From the NCBI GenBank assembly GCA_963843285.1, contig CAWJJO010000004.1, forward strand, positions 1 through 64,000: a DNA stretch of 64,000 nucleotides, in the 5' to 3' direction. Origin of the DNA: CAZDDB01 sp963843285 (GTDB lineage: Bacteria > Acidobacteriota > HRBIN11 > JAKEFK01). Shown piece after piece: positions 37,851 through 46,397 of this stretch. Within the stretch, counting starts at the first letter, position 1; each line of letters opens with the position of its first letter. The notes beneath the pieces are model-generated. The model had not been told where the DNA came from. It saw only the letters and a list, made by a program, of their open reading frames with translations, and ran no database searches. The position numbers and the translations under genes are program-made.

Positions 37851-39523
37851 GATCCGATCTCTCCAGCCGCTTTTCGCTGGACCCTGTCAAACAGGCTGGT
37901 GAAAGCGACAATGCGTTCTTCGCTCCGGTCCTTTTCCAGACAGCTCATCACAATGCGTTCCAGCTCCTCCGGCACATCGGCGCCAAGCAAACGAGGAGCC
38001 GACGGAATTTCGTGAGCGATGCGGTACAGGACCGACTGAATTTCTCCTGCGAAAGGCGCTTCTCCCACCAGACACTCATACAGCACCGTTCCCAGAGAAT
38101 AAATATCGGAACGTCCATCCAGGTCTCCCTGCGATAATTGCTCCGGACTGAGATAGGCGACTGTGCCCACTAACATCCCTGTTTTGGTGAGATGGCTTTG
38201 AGTCGAGGACATGGCAAGACCGAAGTCGGTCACACGCACACGCGCTCCACCCGTAGCCGTTTCTCCCACCGATACGAGAATATTTTCCGGCTTGATGTCG
38301 CGATGTACGACCCCTTTCGTGTGGCTGTATTCCAGAGCATCCGATACCTGAATACCGATGTCGATGACATCTCCCAAACTCAGAGAGCGGTCGCGCAGCA
38401 AAGCTCGAAGACTCGATCCCGGAACGTACGGCATGACAAAGAACAGAGCTCCGGCGTGTTCGCCGATATCGTATACGTTCACGATTGCCGGATGATCCAT
38501 CTTCGCAACCACGCGCGCCTCTCGCTTGAAGCGTTCCACCGCGTCGGTGGAAAGAGCGTCCGGAGTGATCACTTTGACAGCCACTTCGCGATCCAGCATC
38601 GGATCCCGAGCGAGGTAAACCACACCCATTCCGCCACGGCCCAGCTCGCGAATAATCTGATACCGGTTGGCAAAGCGTAGCGCCCTCAGCGCATTGGCCA
38701 GCTCCATAGCGGAGGAGTAGCGCTGATTCCTGTCCTTGACCATGGCGCGGCGAAGGATCGGATCCAGCCCCTGCGGCATCAGAGCGGAAACGGAGCTCGG
38801 AAGCGGAGGATCGGCTGTGGCAATTTCATGCAAGATCGAAAGAACACTGGGACCGCTGAAAGGAACTTTTCCGGTGGCTGCTTCATATAGAACGGCTCCC
38901 AAGGAGAAAATATCGGTGCGGAAATCGAGTGGTTCGCCGCGCGTTTGCTCCGGCGACATGTACGCCACGGTTCCTACAATCATTCCTGTTTTCGTGAGCT
39001 TACTGACGGTTTGCTCACCGCTTACCTTTTCATCCTCAACCTGGACCACCTTCGCCAGGCCGAAATCGAGTATTTTGGCCTGCCCGTTGGGTGTTACTAA
39101 TATGTTCGAAGGTTTGATGTCCCGGTGGATCAGACCCGCGGAATGCGCTGCCGCAAGACCATCGGCAATCTGCGATCCAAGATCCAGAAGCTGCGATAAT
39201 TCCAGGGGACCTCGCTGTAGCAAGGATCTTAACGTTTCCCCTTCCACATATTCCATGACGATGAAATCCGCGCCATCAACCTCTTCGATGTTATAGATCG
39301 TAACGATGTTCGGATGATTTAAAGCGGATGCAGACCGCGCTTCCTGCAACAGACGCCGCTTCGCTGTGGCATCCTGGGAAGCGGAAGAGGGCAAGAACTT
39401 GACGGCCACCTGGCGTCCAAGCTTGAGGTCCTGGGCTTTAAAGACTTCACCCATTCCCCCCTGCCCGATTTTTTCAAGAATGCGGTAATGAAGTATTTTC
39501 TGTTCGGGACCGGATGAATTCAC
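37847..39523 (-). CDS. Truncated paralogue: double Ser/Thr kinase without sensor half
   Basis: 558 residues. Residues 1 to about 533 are almost identical to the giant protein at 24139-30570 and contain both complete kinase domains (GQGGMGEVF, HRDIKPSN, DFGLA; GRGGMGVVY, HRDIKPEN, DFGLA). After CLEKDR the sequence changes abruptly to SEERIVAFTSLFDRVQRKAA and stops. All catalytic residues are kept, so it could be an active kinase without the STAND and solute-binding parts, or a chimera left by recombination. Its upstream region is the same as that of the full copy, so regulation may be shared. Confidence 0.8.
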   Translation of the reverse strand: MNSSGPEQKILHYRILEKIGQGGMGEVFKAQDLKLGRQVAVKFLPSSASQDATAKRRLLQEARSASALNHPNIVTIYNIEEVDGADFIVMEYVEGETLRSLLQRGPLELSQLLDLGSQIADGLAAAHSAGLIHRDIKPSNILVTPNGQAKILDFGLAKVVQVEDEKVSGEQTVSKLTKTGMIVGTVAYMSPEQTRGEPLDFRTDIFSLGAVLYEAATGKVPFSGPSVLSILHEIATADPPLPSSVSALMPQGLDPILRRAMVKDRNQRYSSAMELANALRALRFANRYQIIRELGRGGMGVVYLARDPMLDREVAVKVITPDALSTDAVERFKREARVVAKMDHPAIVNVYDIGEHAGALFFVMPYVPGSSLRALLRDRSLSLGDVIDIGIQVSDALEYSHTKGVVHRDIKPENILVSVGETATGGARVRVTDFGLAMSSTQSHLTKTGMLVGTVAYLSPEQLSQGDLDGRSDIYSLGTVLYECLVGEAPFAGEIQSVLYRIAHEIPSAPRLLGADVPEELERIVMSCLEKDRSEERIVAFTSLFDRVQRKAAGEIGS

Positions 39524-39595
39524 GATAACTCCGTGGAACTTCGGGCTAAATCAGCAAAAGTAAAAGTATACCAGAGTGGGTGTAACAAGGGGGAT
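37924..39595. repeat. Direct repeat copy B (1,672 bp)
   Basis: Second copy of 28971-30642, in the same orientation. The right end extends into the first bases of G-rich repeat 10, and the left end falls mid-gene within kinase 2's end. Confidence 0.8.
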
Positions 39596-39625
39596 AGGGA
39601 GATAATGGGGATGTGGGGATAGCGG
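39580..39625 (+). repeat. G-rich intergenic repeat, locus 10, single arm
   Basis: GTGTAACAAGGGGGATAGGG then AGATAATGGGGATGTGGGG and ATAGCGG. It directly precedes the next start codon at 39627, so a GGGGAT of the repeat is the only ribosome-binding-like sequence for that gene. Confidence 0.8.
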
Positions 39626-39626
39626 A

Positions 39627-41348
39627 ATGAAAAAGAAGAAGGGCCGGCGCACGTCGGAGAGGGATCCGCTGATCAAGGTTCTATCCACATTTCGGCGCAC
39701 GGATACGACATCTTTTGAGGATGCATGGGTGGGGATGGAACCGACTTTTCAATCGGCGAAGTCGGTGAAGAAGTGGCGCAAGATGTCTGAAGAAGTTGGA
39801 GGCGAGGATGCCTACTTCCTTGATCCATACATGCTCAATACACAGAAAGAGGTCGCCAAATCGATTGTCAAACGGTATCGACGCAAAAAGGAACAAGGAG
39901 ATCGGGCCTGTTTCTTTCTGGATGTGAAGCGCGAAAAGGATCAGGATCCGTGGAAGGTACAGCGTCAAAATCTTCACTTCGTTTGGGATGCGCAAGGAAT
40001 CGAGGACTTCGAGGTGCGGTTTACGCTCGATCCGGAAACTTTCGAATACAGCATCAAGCCTGTTCCTCTTCTCTGGTTCTATGATGAGAGGTTCGTTCGT
40101 TTCCTGGAAGAGTTCCTGTGGAAGGTGCCCCTGCAGCATGGTCTATCGCCGTCCATCGCGCACGGAGGCGCTCAGTTCTCTCTATCGGCAAAAACGTACC
40201 TGACCGGAAGTCTTCTGGCAGACGACATCGCGGATAAATTGAATCATCCTGAATTGACGAACTGGATCTTCGATTGGCCGAATCCGGATGATCGCTCCTT
40301 CCGTGCTACGGAACAGCGTTTCGCGGCGTTCCGGAATCTGCTTTCCGCTTACTGGTCCGGAGGATTTCACCCAAAAGTGAAAGGCCTTCTCACTGCATCG
40401 AACGCTTATTTTGATGACGGATTCAGTCCGGTTCAGACAGATAAAAAGGGCCTCATGGATTGGAACAGTGGTCCGGTCGGCAATGACCAACAGATTTTTC
40501 AGACGAACTTTTGTTTTGGCCGCGCAATCAGACTTTTCGCGCAGAATGTGCATCCCGGATACTGGCAGGCGGTGGATCCCAAAGAAGATGGCTATCGCCC
40601 CGATCAAATCATGCGCTACAGTGAGGCCAACCTCAACCGTTTGCAAATCGCGGGCGAGTGGCACGTCAAGAGCGGCGAACCATTGGATGTCGAGCGTGCG
40701 CCGAAATTGGACGCAACCCTCGATTCCTCCATGCTCACAACGGAGGCGAGTTACGAGAACCGCGGCCAGATGGGGCGCACCAGCGCAAAGGACTTTGTGG
40801 AAGCGCTGCTCCTCTCAATCCATCGCGCACGCTACCTCAAAGCACATCCTTGCGTGCGCGTAAAAGGCTCTCTGCTTCAGGATCAACTCCTGATCCATGC
40901 GGAAGCCACAGTGAAAAAATATGCGGGCAGCGCTGCGCTGGACAGATTGAAAGTGAACGCGCGGAAATCAAATCTTGAGTATTCCAAAGGGCGGCTCAAA
41001 ATGGATTGGATTGAGCCGGAGACGCTGTTCTGGAGCGCATGGCATGCGCTTCCACGCAAAGAGAAAGCCGCAATTGCGTCGGAAGTCATCGGTCGTTTCG
41101 TTTCCTATGTCGAAGAGTCTGCATCGATGGATCCGCGTCCCGCGAAGGATGATCCGATGGAATGGCATCGGCACCGGATTCATCCCGTCCTATGGAAGGC
41201 TCTTGAAGATGGAAAAAGCATTTTTAAGCCGGATGACTCTGTGCAGCGCGAGCTCAGAGCGTTTCGCGCAAATCGCAAGAAATATCTGGATCGCAGACCT
41301 GTCTTTTCGCAAATCCGCTTGAGACGGCCCTGGGGTTCGGAAGTGTAG
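39627..41348 (+). CDS. Unknown conserved-looking 573-residue protein
   Basis: I do not recognise the family. The frame is intact, with a lysine-rich start (MKKKKGRRTSERDPLIK) and no signal peptide or membrane segment. Motif-like stretches include SIAHGGAQFSLSAKTYLTGS, ADDIADKLNHPELTNWIFDW, GLMDWNSGPVGNDQQIFQTN and YSEANLNRLQIAGEWHVKSG. The conserved-looking His/Asp/Asn-rich segment after residue 185 could be catalytic (ligase- or amidoligase-like), but this is a guess. It is divergent from the kinase copy. The stop TAG (41346-41348) is formed by G-rich repeat 11. Confidence 0.75.
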   Translation: MKKKKGRRTSERDPLIKVLSTFRRTDTTSFEDAWVGMEPTFQSAKSVKKWRKMSEEVGGEDAYFLDPYMLNTQKEVAKSIVKRYRRKKEQGDRACFFLDVKREKDQDPWKVQRQNLHFVWDAQGIEDFEVRFTLDPETFEYSIKPVPLLWFYDERFVRFLEEFLWKVPLQHGLSPSIAHGGAQFSLSAKTYLTGSLLADDIADKLNHPELTNWIFDWPNPDDRSFRATEQRFAAFRNLLSAYWSGGFHPKVKGLLTASNAYFDDGFSPVQTDKKGLMDWNSGPVGNDQQIFQTNFCFGRAIRLFAQNVHPGYWQAVDPKEDGYRPDQIMRYSEANLNRLQIAGEWHVKSGEPLDVERAPKLDATLDSSMLTTEASYENRGQMGRTSAKDFVEALLLSIHRARYLKAHPCVRVKGSLLQDQLLIHAEATVKKYAGSAALDRLKVNARKSNLEYSKGRLKMDWIEPETLFWSAWHALPRKEKAAIASEVIGRFVSYVEESASMDPRPAKDDPMEWHRHRIHPVLWKALEDGKSIFKPDDSVQRELRAFRANRKKYLDRRPVFSQIRLRRPWGSEV

Positions 41349-41391
41349 AAGGGGGATGTGGGGATGAGGGGATATTGGGATAGGTAAGGGG
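41343..41391 (+). repeat. G-rich intergenic repeat, locus 11, single arm
   Basis: GTGTAGAAGGGGGATGTGGG then GATGAGGGGATATTGGGATA. The TAG in its first six bases is the stop codon of the 573-residue protein. Confidence 0.85.
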
Positions 41392-41456
41392 TTTGTCTTC
41401 GGGGCGAGAATCCATTATTCTTTTGTGTTTCACACTCCACTTCAAGAGGAAGAACT

Positions 41457-43478
41457 ATGAAAATATTGATTTTGGTTGCAATCACATTTGCCGTTCTTGC
41501 GGCTTTTCGGGCGCCTGTAGAAGGCGCCGATGCATCAGGTCTGGAAAAGAAGAACTTTGACGATTCGATCCGTCCTCAGGACGATCTCTATCGATTCGTC
41601 AACAATCACTGGCTGAAAAATACTCCGATTCCGGCCGACAAATCGAATTACGGCACGTTCACCATGCTTTTCGATCAATCGCTGGAGCGGCTGAAGCTCA
41701 TCGTGGAAGAAGCAGCCGGATCCAACGCAGCTTCGGGAACCGAAGCGCAGAAAGTCGGTGATTTCTACAAGAGCTATATCAATACAGAGAAACTGGAAGC
41801 TCTTGGCTTGAAGCCGGTCGAACCTTATTTCAAGGAAGTGGATGCGATTTCCGACAAGCAAGCGCTCGCCCGATGGTTTGCGAAGGGGAACCATGTCGGG
41901 ATCACCGGTCCGATCCGGTTATTTGTGGACCAGGACAAAAAGGACGCCAGTCAATACACCGCCTACTTTTTTCAGAGCGGTCTCGGATTGCCGGACAGGG
42001 ATTACTACTTCAAAGATGATGAGAAGAGCAAAGGAATCCGCGACGCTTATCTGAAACACATCGAAACGATGTTTTCACTCGCGGGCTTCGCGGATCCCGC
42101 CGGAAGCGCAAAGAAAATCTATGCAATCGAAGAACAGCTTGCCAAGGGTCAGTGGACGCGAGTAGAAAATCGCGACGCAGTCAAAACATACAACAAAGTG
42201 GAAACAGCTCAGCTGGGAACGCTCACTGCCGATTTCGACTGGAAAGCCTTTGTAGACGGTCTGGGGATCCAGAATCAAAAGGCAGTTGTTGTATTTCAGC
42301 CCTCCTACATCACCACGTTCGGCACAGTTCTGAAGAGCGCCTCGCTCGATGACTGGAAGCTCTACGCAAAGTGGCATGTGCTTTCCGATGCAGCTTCGTA
42401 TCTGTCGAAAGCGTTTGACGACGAAGACTTTAACTTCAACAGCAAAACGCTGCGCGGCATTCAAGAGCAGGAGCCGCGTTGGAAGGAAGCCGCTGAAAAC
42501 ATCGACGCTCTGATCGGCGAAGCGGTTGGAAAGATCTATGTGCAGAAATATTTCCCGCCGGAAGACAAGGCGCGAATGGAAAAGCTCGTTCAGAATCTGC
42601 TGGCAGCGTACGATCAAAGCATCCAGAGTCTCGATTGGATGACCCCGGAAACGAAAAAAGCAGCCAAAGCAAAACTCGCGAAGTTCACCTATAAGATCGG
42701 ATATCCCGACAAATGGCGCGACTATTCTTCCATGACGATTCAAGCGGACGATCTGCTGGGGAACGTCATCCGCGCAACGGAGTTTGAATACAACCGCGAT
42801 TTGAATAAGCTGGGAAAACCGATCGATCGCACCGAATGGGGAATGAGGCCGCAAACGGTCAATGCGTATTACAACCCGGTCATGAACGAAATCGTGTTTC
42901 CTGCGGCGATCCTTCAGCCGCCATTCTTTAACAAGAATGCGGATGATGCCGTGAATTACGGCGGAATCGGCGCGGTGATCGGACATGAAATCGGGCACGG
43001 GTTCGACGATCAAGGCTCGCAGTATGATGGCGACGGCAATCTGCGCAACTGGTGGACCGATCTGGATCGCAAGGAATTTGAGGCGCGAACTGGAAAGCTC
43101 GTGGCGCAATACGATTCTTTCTTCCCCGTTACAGGCGAACACGTCAACGGCAAACTGACTCTCGGCGAAAACATCGGCGATCTGGGCGGACTCAGCATCG
43201 CGTACAAGGCGTACAAGCTGTCATTGAATGGAAAAGAAGCTCCCGTGATTGATGGCTTCACGGCCGATCAACGCTTCTTCATGGGATGGGCGCAAGTGTG
43301 GGCGCGTCTGTATCGCGACGAAGAGCTGCGGCAGCGTCTGGTGACCGATCCGCACAGCCCGAGCGAGTACCGTTGCAACGGTGTGGTACGCAATATTCCG
43401 GAATTCTACACGACGTTCGGTGTGAAGGAAGGAGATAAGCTGTATTTGAAGCAAGAAGAGCGCGTGAAGATCTGGTGA
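41457..43478 (+). CDS. M13 family zinc metallopeptidase (neprilysin/PepO-like), secreted
   Basis: 673 residues, the usual M13 length. A signal peptide ends near residue 23 (ILVAITFAVLAAFRAPVEGA). The zinc site is VIGHEIGHGFDDQG (HExxH, near residue 511), with the third ligand in GENIGDLGGLSIAY and the substrate-binding NAYYNPVMNEIVFPA. It should degrade peptides in the periplasm or outside. The start is supported by AGAGGAAG about seven bases upstream of ATG 41457. Transcribed alone; repeat 12 starts on the base after its stop. Confidence 0.92.
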   Translation: MKILILVAITFAVLAAFRAPVEGADASGLEKKNFDDSIRPQDDLYRFVNNHWLKNTPIPADKSNYGTFTMLFDQSLERLKLIVEEAAGSNAASGTEAQKVGDFYKSYINTEKLEALGLKPVEPYFKEVDAISDKQALARWFAKGNHVGITGPIRLFVDQDKKDASQYTAYFFQSGLGLPDRDYYFKDDEKSKGIRDAYLKHIETMFSLAGFADPAGSAKKIYAIEEQLAKGQWTRVENRDAVKTYNKVETAQLGTLTADFDWKAFVDGLGIQNQKAVVVFQPSYITTFGTVLKSASLDDWKLYAKWHVLSDAASYLSKAFDDEDFNFNSKTLRGIQEQEPRWKEAAENIDALIGEAVGKIYVQKYFPPEDKARMEKLVQNLLAAYDQSIQSLDWMTPETKKAAKAKLAKFTYKIGYPDKWRDYSSMTIQADDLLGNVIRATEFEYNRDLNKLGKPIDRTEWGMRPQTVNAYYNPVMNEIVFPAAILQPPFFNKNADDAVNYGGIGAVIGHEIGHGFDDQGSQYDGDGNLRNWWTDLDRKEFEARTGKLVAQYDSFFPVTGEHVNGKLTLGENIGDLGGLSIAYKAYKLSLNGKEAPVIDGFTADQRFFMGWAQVWARLYRDEELRQRLVTDPHSPSEYRCNGVVRNIPEFYTTFGVKEGDKLYLKQEERVKIW

Positions 43479-43594
43479 GTGTAAGAAGGGAGATGGGGAG
43501 ATGAGGGTGATGTGGGGATAAGGATTATTTTTTTGAGGCTTCGTAACGCCAGAAATCGCCTGGAAGAAGAATGTCAATATCTTCTTTCTTACAC
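43479..43594. repeat. G-rich intergenic repeat, locus 12, inverted pair
   Basis: Left arm GTGTAAGAAGGGAGATGGGG then AGATGAGGGTGATGTGGGG; right arm reduced to TATCTTCTTTCTTACAC. It begins immediately after the M13 stop codon. Confidence 0.8.
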
Positions 43595-43649
43595 CTCATT
43601 GGAAGTCCCGCCATAAGGCGATAGAATCAACGTAGAAGGAGGTGTTCGA

Positions 43650-44030
43650 ATGCCGCTGACTGTACGCGTGGAAGAAAAGGGTCGAGGAATGTATATGGTT
43701 TACTCTGAAGGAACCATCGATGCGAATACGCATACCATTTTGCGATCCGAAATGGACGCAATTTTGAAGAAGTCCCCCAGGATGATCATCATGGACATGA
43801 AAGATGTAAAGTACATTAGCAGCGCGGGGATTGCCGTAGTCCTGACTACAGAAAAGTCGATGAAAGATCATGGTGGCGATCTATTGATGGTTCATCTTCC
43901 CCCTCAAATTAAGAAAGTTTTTGATATCGTTCAGGCTCTTCCCTCTCAACAAATCTTCGCCAGCGTTGAGGAGCTGGACAGGTATCTGATTGAGATGCAA
44001 CGAAAAGTAAAAGACGGAGAGATTGAGTAA
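43650..44030 (+). CDS. STAS-domain anti-sigma factor antagonist (RsbV/SpoIIAA-like)
   Basis: 126 residues forming a single STAS domain. MIIMDMKDVKYISSAGIAVV holds the regulatory Ser (ISSAGI, near residue 56) that is phosphorylated by the partner kinase. EGTIDANTH and LPPQIKKVFDIVQ are also typical. A strong ribosome site AAGGAGGTG precedes ATG 43650. The anti-sigma kinase gene follows 15 bases later, so the two form a partner-switch pair. The controlled sigma factor or output protein is not in the window. Confidence 0.9.
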   Translation: MPLTVRVEEKGRGMYMVYSEGTIDANTHTILRSEMDAILKKSPRMIIMDMKDVKYISSAGIAVVLTTEKSMKDHGGDLLMVHLPPQIKKVFDIVQALPSQQIFASVEELDRYLIEMQRKVKDGEIE

Positions 44031-44045
44031 CCATACCGGGATGAA

Positions 44046-44471
44046 ATGTTCCGCAAAAACTTTGAAATCAAGAATGATTTGAAAGAAATCGATATTTTAG
44101 CGGCCGATGTTTTGGAACTTTGCCGCAATCACGGCATCGATGAGAATTCCTGTCACGATATCCGGCTCGCGCTGGAAGAAGCGGTTTCCAATACCATCAA
44201 ATATGCTTACGACGATTCGCAGATTCACAAGATTCGAGTCGTTGCTGGAACGGACAATCAGAAATTCTTCCTGGAAATCGAAGATGACGGAAAGCCGTTC
44301 AATCCGCTGGAAAAACCTGCCCCCAATCTTTCCCTGTCTGTTGAGGAAAAGCCGATCGGCGGACTCGGAATTTATCTTTTGCGCAAAATTATGGATCAAG
44401 TGGAATATCAGAGAATCGATTCCAGGAATGTTTTGCGGATGACGAAAATTACACCGGCTAAAAACACTTGA
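44046..44471 (+). CDS. RsbW-like serine kinase / anti-sigma factor
   Basis: 141 residues of the GHKL (HATPase_c_2) fold: N box IRLALEEAVSNTIKYAY, G1 box IEDDGKPFNP, G2 box GGLGIYLLRKIMDQV, as in RsbW/SpoIIAB proteins. It should bind and phosphorylate the STAS protein encoded just upstream and hold back a sigma factor or other partner. The start has weak upstream Shine-Dalgarno signal (GGGATGAA), consistent with coupling to the STAS gene. G-rich repeat 13 follows ten bases after the stop. Confidence 0.88.
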   Translation: MFRKNFEIKNDLKEIDILAADVLELCRNHGIDENSCHDIRLALEEAVSNTIKYAYDDSQIHKIRVVAGTDNQKFFLEIEDDGKPFNPLEKPAPNLSLSVEEKPIGGLGIYLLRKIMDQVEYQRIDSRNVLRMTKITPAKNT

Positions 44472-44480
44472 CCATTTCAT

Positions 44481-44507
44481 GTGTAAGAAGGGGATGTGGA
44501 ATGAGGA
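44481..44507 (+). repeat. G-rich intergenic repeat, locus 13, short single arm
   Basis: GTGTAAGAAGGGGATGTGGA then ATGAGG. Short and possibly truncated copy. Confidence 0.7.
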
Positions 44508-44651
44508 ACATCTCCCTGCTGACACATCGAGCGCGATGACCTTCTGGCGCAATAAAATGCCAGTTTGTCATACAAGAATTACAGCGCTTCCTCGCTGAAC
44601 AATCGGCACGCAGGTTGCACGTGGATTGTCTCAGAAGGAGGAATCAACGCA

Positions 44652-45947
44652 ATGAAACAATCAACCCTTGAGCCTGAAAAAACATTTCAGCGATCGCCTT
44701 CAATTCATAGTGGTGGCTTCTCGCGAGCGCGGGTGGATCGAATGCATGCCACCATGAGACGCCACGTTAAAGAAAGCGGGTTGCCTGGTCTTGTTACGCT
44801 TGTTTACCATCGCGGTCATGAACACGTGGACGCAATCGGTTCTTTTGCTTTTGACAACAAGGTACCGATGGAACGGAATACGATCTTCCGACTTGCATCC
44901 ATGACAAAGCCGGTCACGGCGGTCGGTGCGATGATCCTTGTGGAGGAATGTAAACTCCGGCTGGACGATCCGATCGACAACTGGTTGCCGGAACTAAAAG
45001 ATCGCAAGGTGTTGCGAACAATCGACAGCCCACTGGACGATACCGTGCTTGCCAAGCGCCCGATTACACTCCGTGATCTTCTCACGTTTCGATCAGGTTA
45101 CGGTGAAATCGGATTCCTTGCGCCAACTTCTCTGCTGATGAAAGCGATGTTCGAAGCGCAACTTCCTCTCAGCACCTGGCCACTGACATATACAGCGGAC
45201 GAGTTCATGAAGTGCTTGGGAAACCTGCCGCTTGCGCATCAGCCGGGTGAGCGATGGCTGTACCATATGGGCTCCGAAATATTAGGCGTGTTGATCGCTC
45301 GCGTCTCCGGCAAATCGCTGTCCTCATTTCTTAGCGAGCGAATCTTCGAACCACTTGGGATGACAGACACAGGTTTCTACGTGCCGGAAGCGAAACTCGA
45401 TCGACTTCCAACCTGTTACGGAATGAATTTTCCAATGGTGGATTATGTACCTTCTTCGCCTGATTCTTCTTTTAGCTTCGAGCTCATCGTATTGGACGAA
45501 GCACACGGCGGCAATTTCTCACACCCACCCGTCTTCGAATCCGGCGGCGGGGGGCTCGTGTCGACAGCAGACGATCTGCTGGCCTTCGGCAAAATGATGT
45601 TGAACAACGGCGCATACAATGGCGGGCGCATCCTTTCGCGGCCGGCAATCGAGTTGATGACAACGGACCATCTCACGCCCGAGCAGAAGAAAGCTTCTCC
45701 ATTCTTCGAGAATTTTTGGGATACTCGTGGCTGGGGTTTCGGCTTGTCGATGGTCACAAGGCGGGATGATCTTGCAGATGTGCCGGGACGCTTTGGTTGG
45801 GACGGCGCATTCGGGACTTCCTGGTACGTTGATCCAAAAGAAGATTTGATTGGTATTTTCTTGGTCCAGCGGCGTCCGGACGTGCTGGCGATTCCCGCTG
45901 TCACGAACGATTTTTGGACCTCGGCTTACCAGTTGATCGACGATTGA
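44652..45947 (+). CDS. Serine hydrolase of the beta-lactamase/class C family
   Basis: About 432 residues. RLASMTKPVTAVGAMIL carries the SxxK nucleophile motif (SMTK, near residue 83), and WLYHMGSEILGVLIARVSGK matches the Tyr-containing second motif of class C-like hydrolases. WDGAFGTSWYVDP near the C-terminus is at the HxG/KTG position. No signal peptide is visible, so it is probably an esterase or peptidase rather than a secreted antibiotic-resistance enzyme. ATG 44652 is chosen over 44565 because AAGGAGGAA (44635-44643) lies just upstream. Confidence 0.85.
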   Translation: MKQSTLEPEKTFQRSPSIHSGGFSRARVDRMHATMRRHVKESGLPGLVTLVYHRGHEHVDAIGSFAFDNKVPMERNTIFRLASMTKPVTAVGAMILVEECKLRLDDPIDNWLPELKDRKVLRTIDSPLDDTVLAKRPITLRDLLTFRSGYGEIGFLAPTSLLMKAMFEAQLPLSTWPLTYTADEFMKCLGNLPLAHQPGERWLYHMGSEILGVLIARVSGKSLSSFLSERIFEPLGMTDTGFYVPEAKLDRLPTCYGMNFPMVDYVPSSPDSSFSFELIVLDEAHGGNFSHPPVFESGGGGLVSTADDLLAFGKMMLNNGAYNGGRILSRPAIELMTTDHLTPEQKKASPFFENFWDTRGWGFGLSMVTRRDDLADVPGRFGWDGAFGTSWYVDPKEDLIGIFLVQRRPDVLAIPAVTNDFWTSAYQLIDD

Positions 45948-45999
45948 GACAAGTTCATTCATGTTGAGCTTATGACTTCGTCGGTCTACCGTGGGTTTG

Positions 46000-46347
46000 G
46001 GTTCCGGCTTTTGAATTCAACTACACATCATCCATAGATTCTGACTTTCGACAGCCGCACGTGGACGAAGTGACGTTTGGCGTCGAACAACAACTACCAT
46101 GGGGCCGGATTTTCGCATTGCCCCGGGGCACGTTCCGGCTCGATGCGCACAACATTCTGGACCTCCGTATCGAAAAGCAGTTCCGTGCCGGACCGGGTCA
46201 AATGCGATTCACAGCCGACATCTTCAATCTCTTCAATACAGCCGAGGTCACATCGTGGACGATAAATTCGGGTCGGACAACTTCGGACAGCCAACAGCTT
46301 TCTCTTCCCCGCGACAGATCAGACTTGGAATCAGGTATACCTTCTAG
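46000..46347 (+). pseudogene. C-terminal remnant of a TonB-dependent (Oar-like) receptor
   Basis: The sequence FNYTSSIDSDFRQPHVDEVT, then HNILDLRIEKQFR, MRFTADIFNLFNTAEVTSW matches the last strands of outer-membrane TonB-dependent receptors. After one frame change near 46270 it ends FGQPTAFSSPRQIRLGIRYTF, whose terminal aromatic residue is the classical barrel end. No N-terminal plug or barrel start is present. A decayed gene end. Confidence 0.7.
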
Positions 46348-46397
46348 ATTATGTAACCGAGACTTAGCCGGAGACTAAATAACACCGCAGGTCTTTC

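Noticed and set aside
28971..39595. Composite transposon formed by the two direct repeats
   Set aside because: The direct repeats are kinase coding sequence, not insertion sequences. Only one IS lies between them, with its own target duplication.
42075..43142. 355-residue minus-strand frame
   Set aside because: Antisense to the M13 peptidase, whose HExxH motif is clear on the plus strand.
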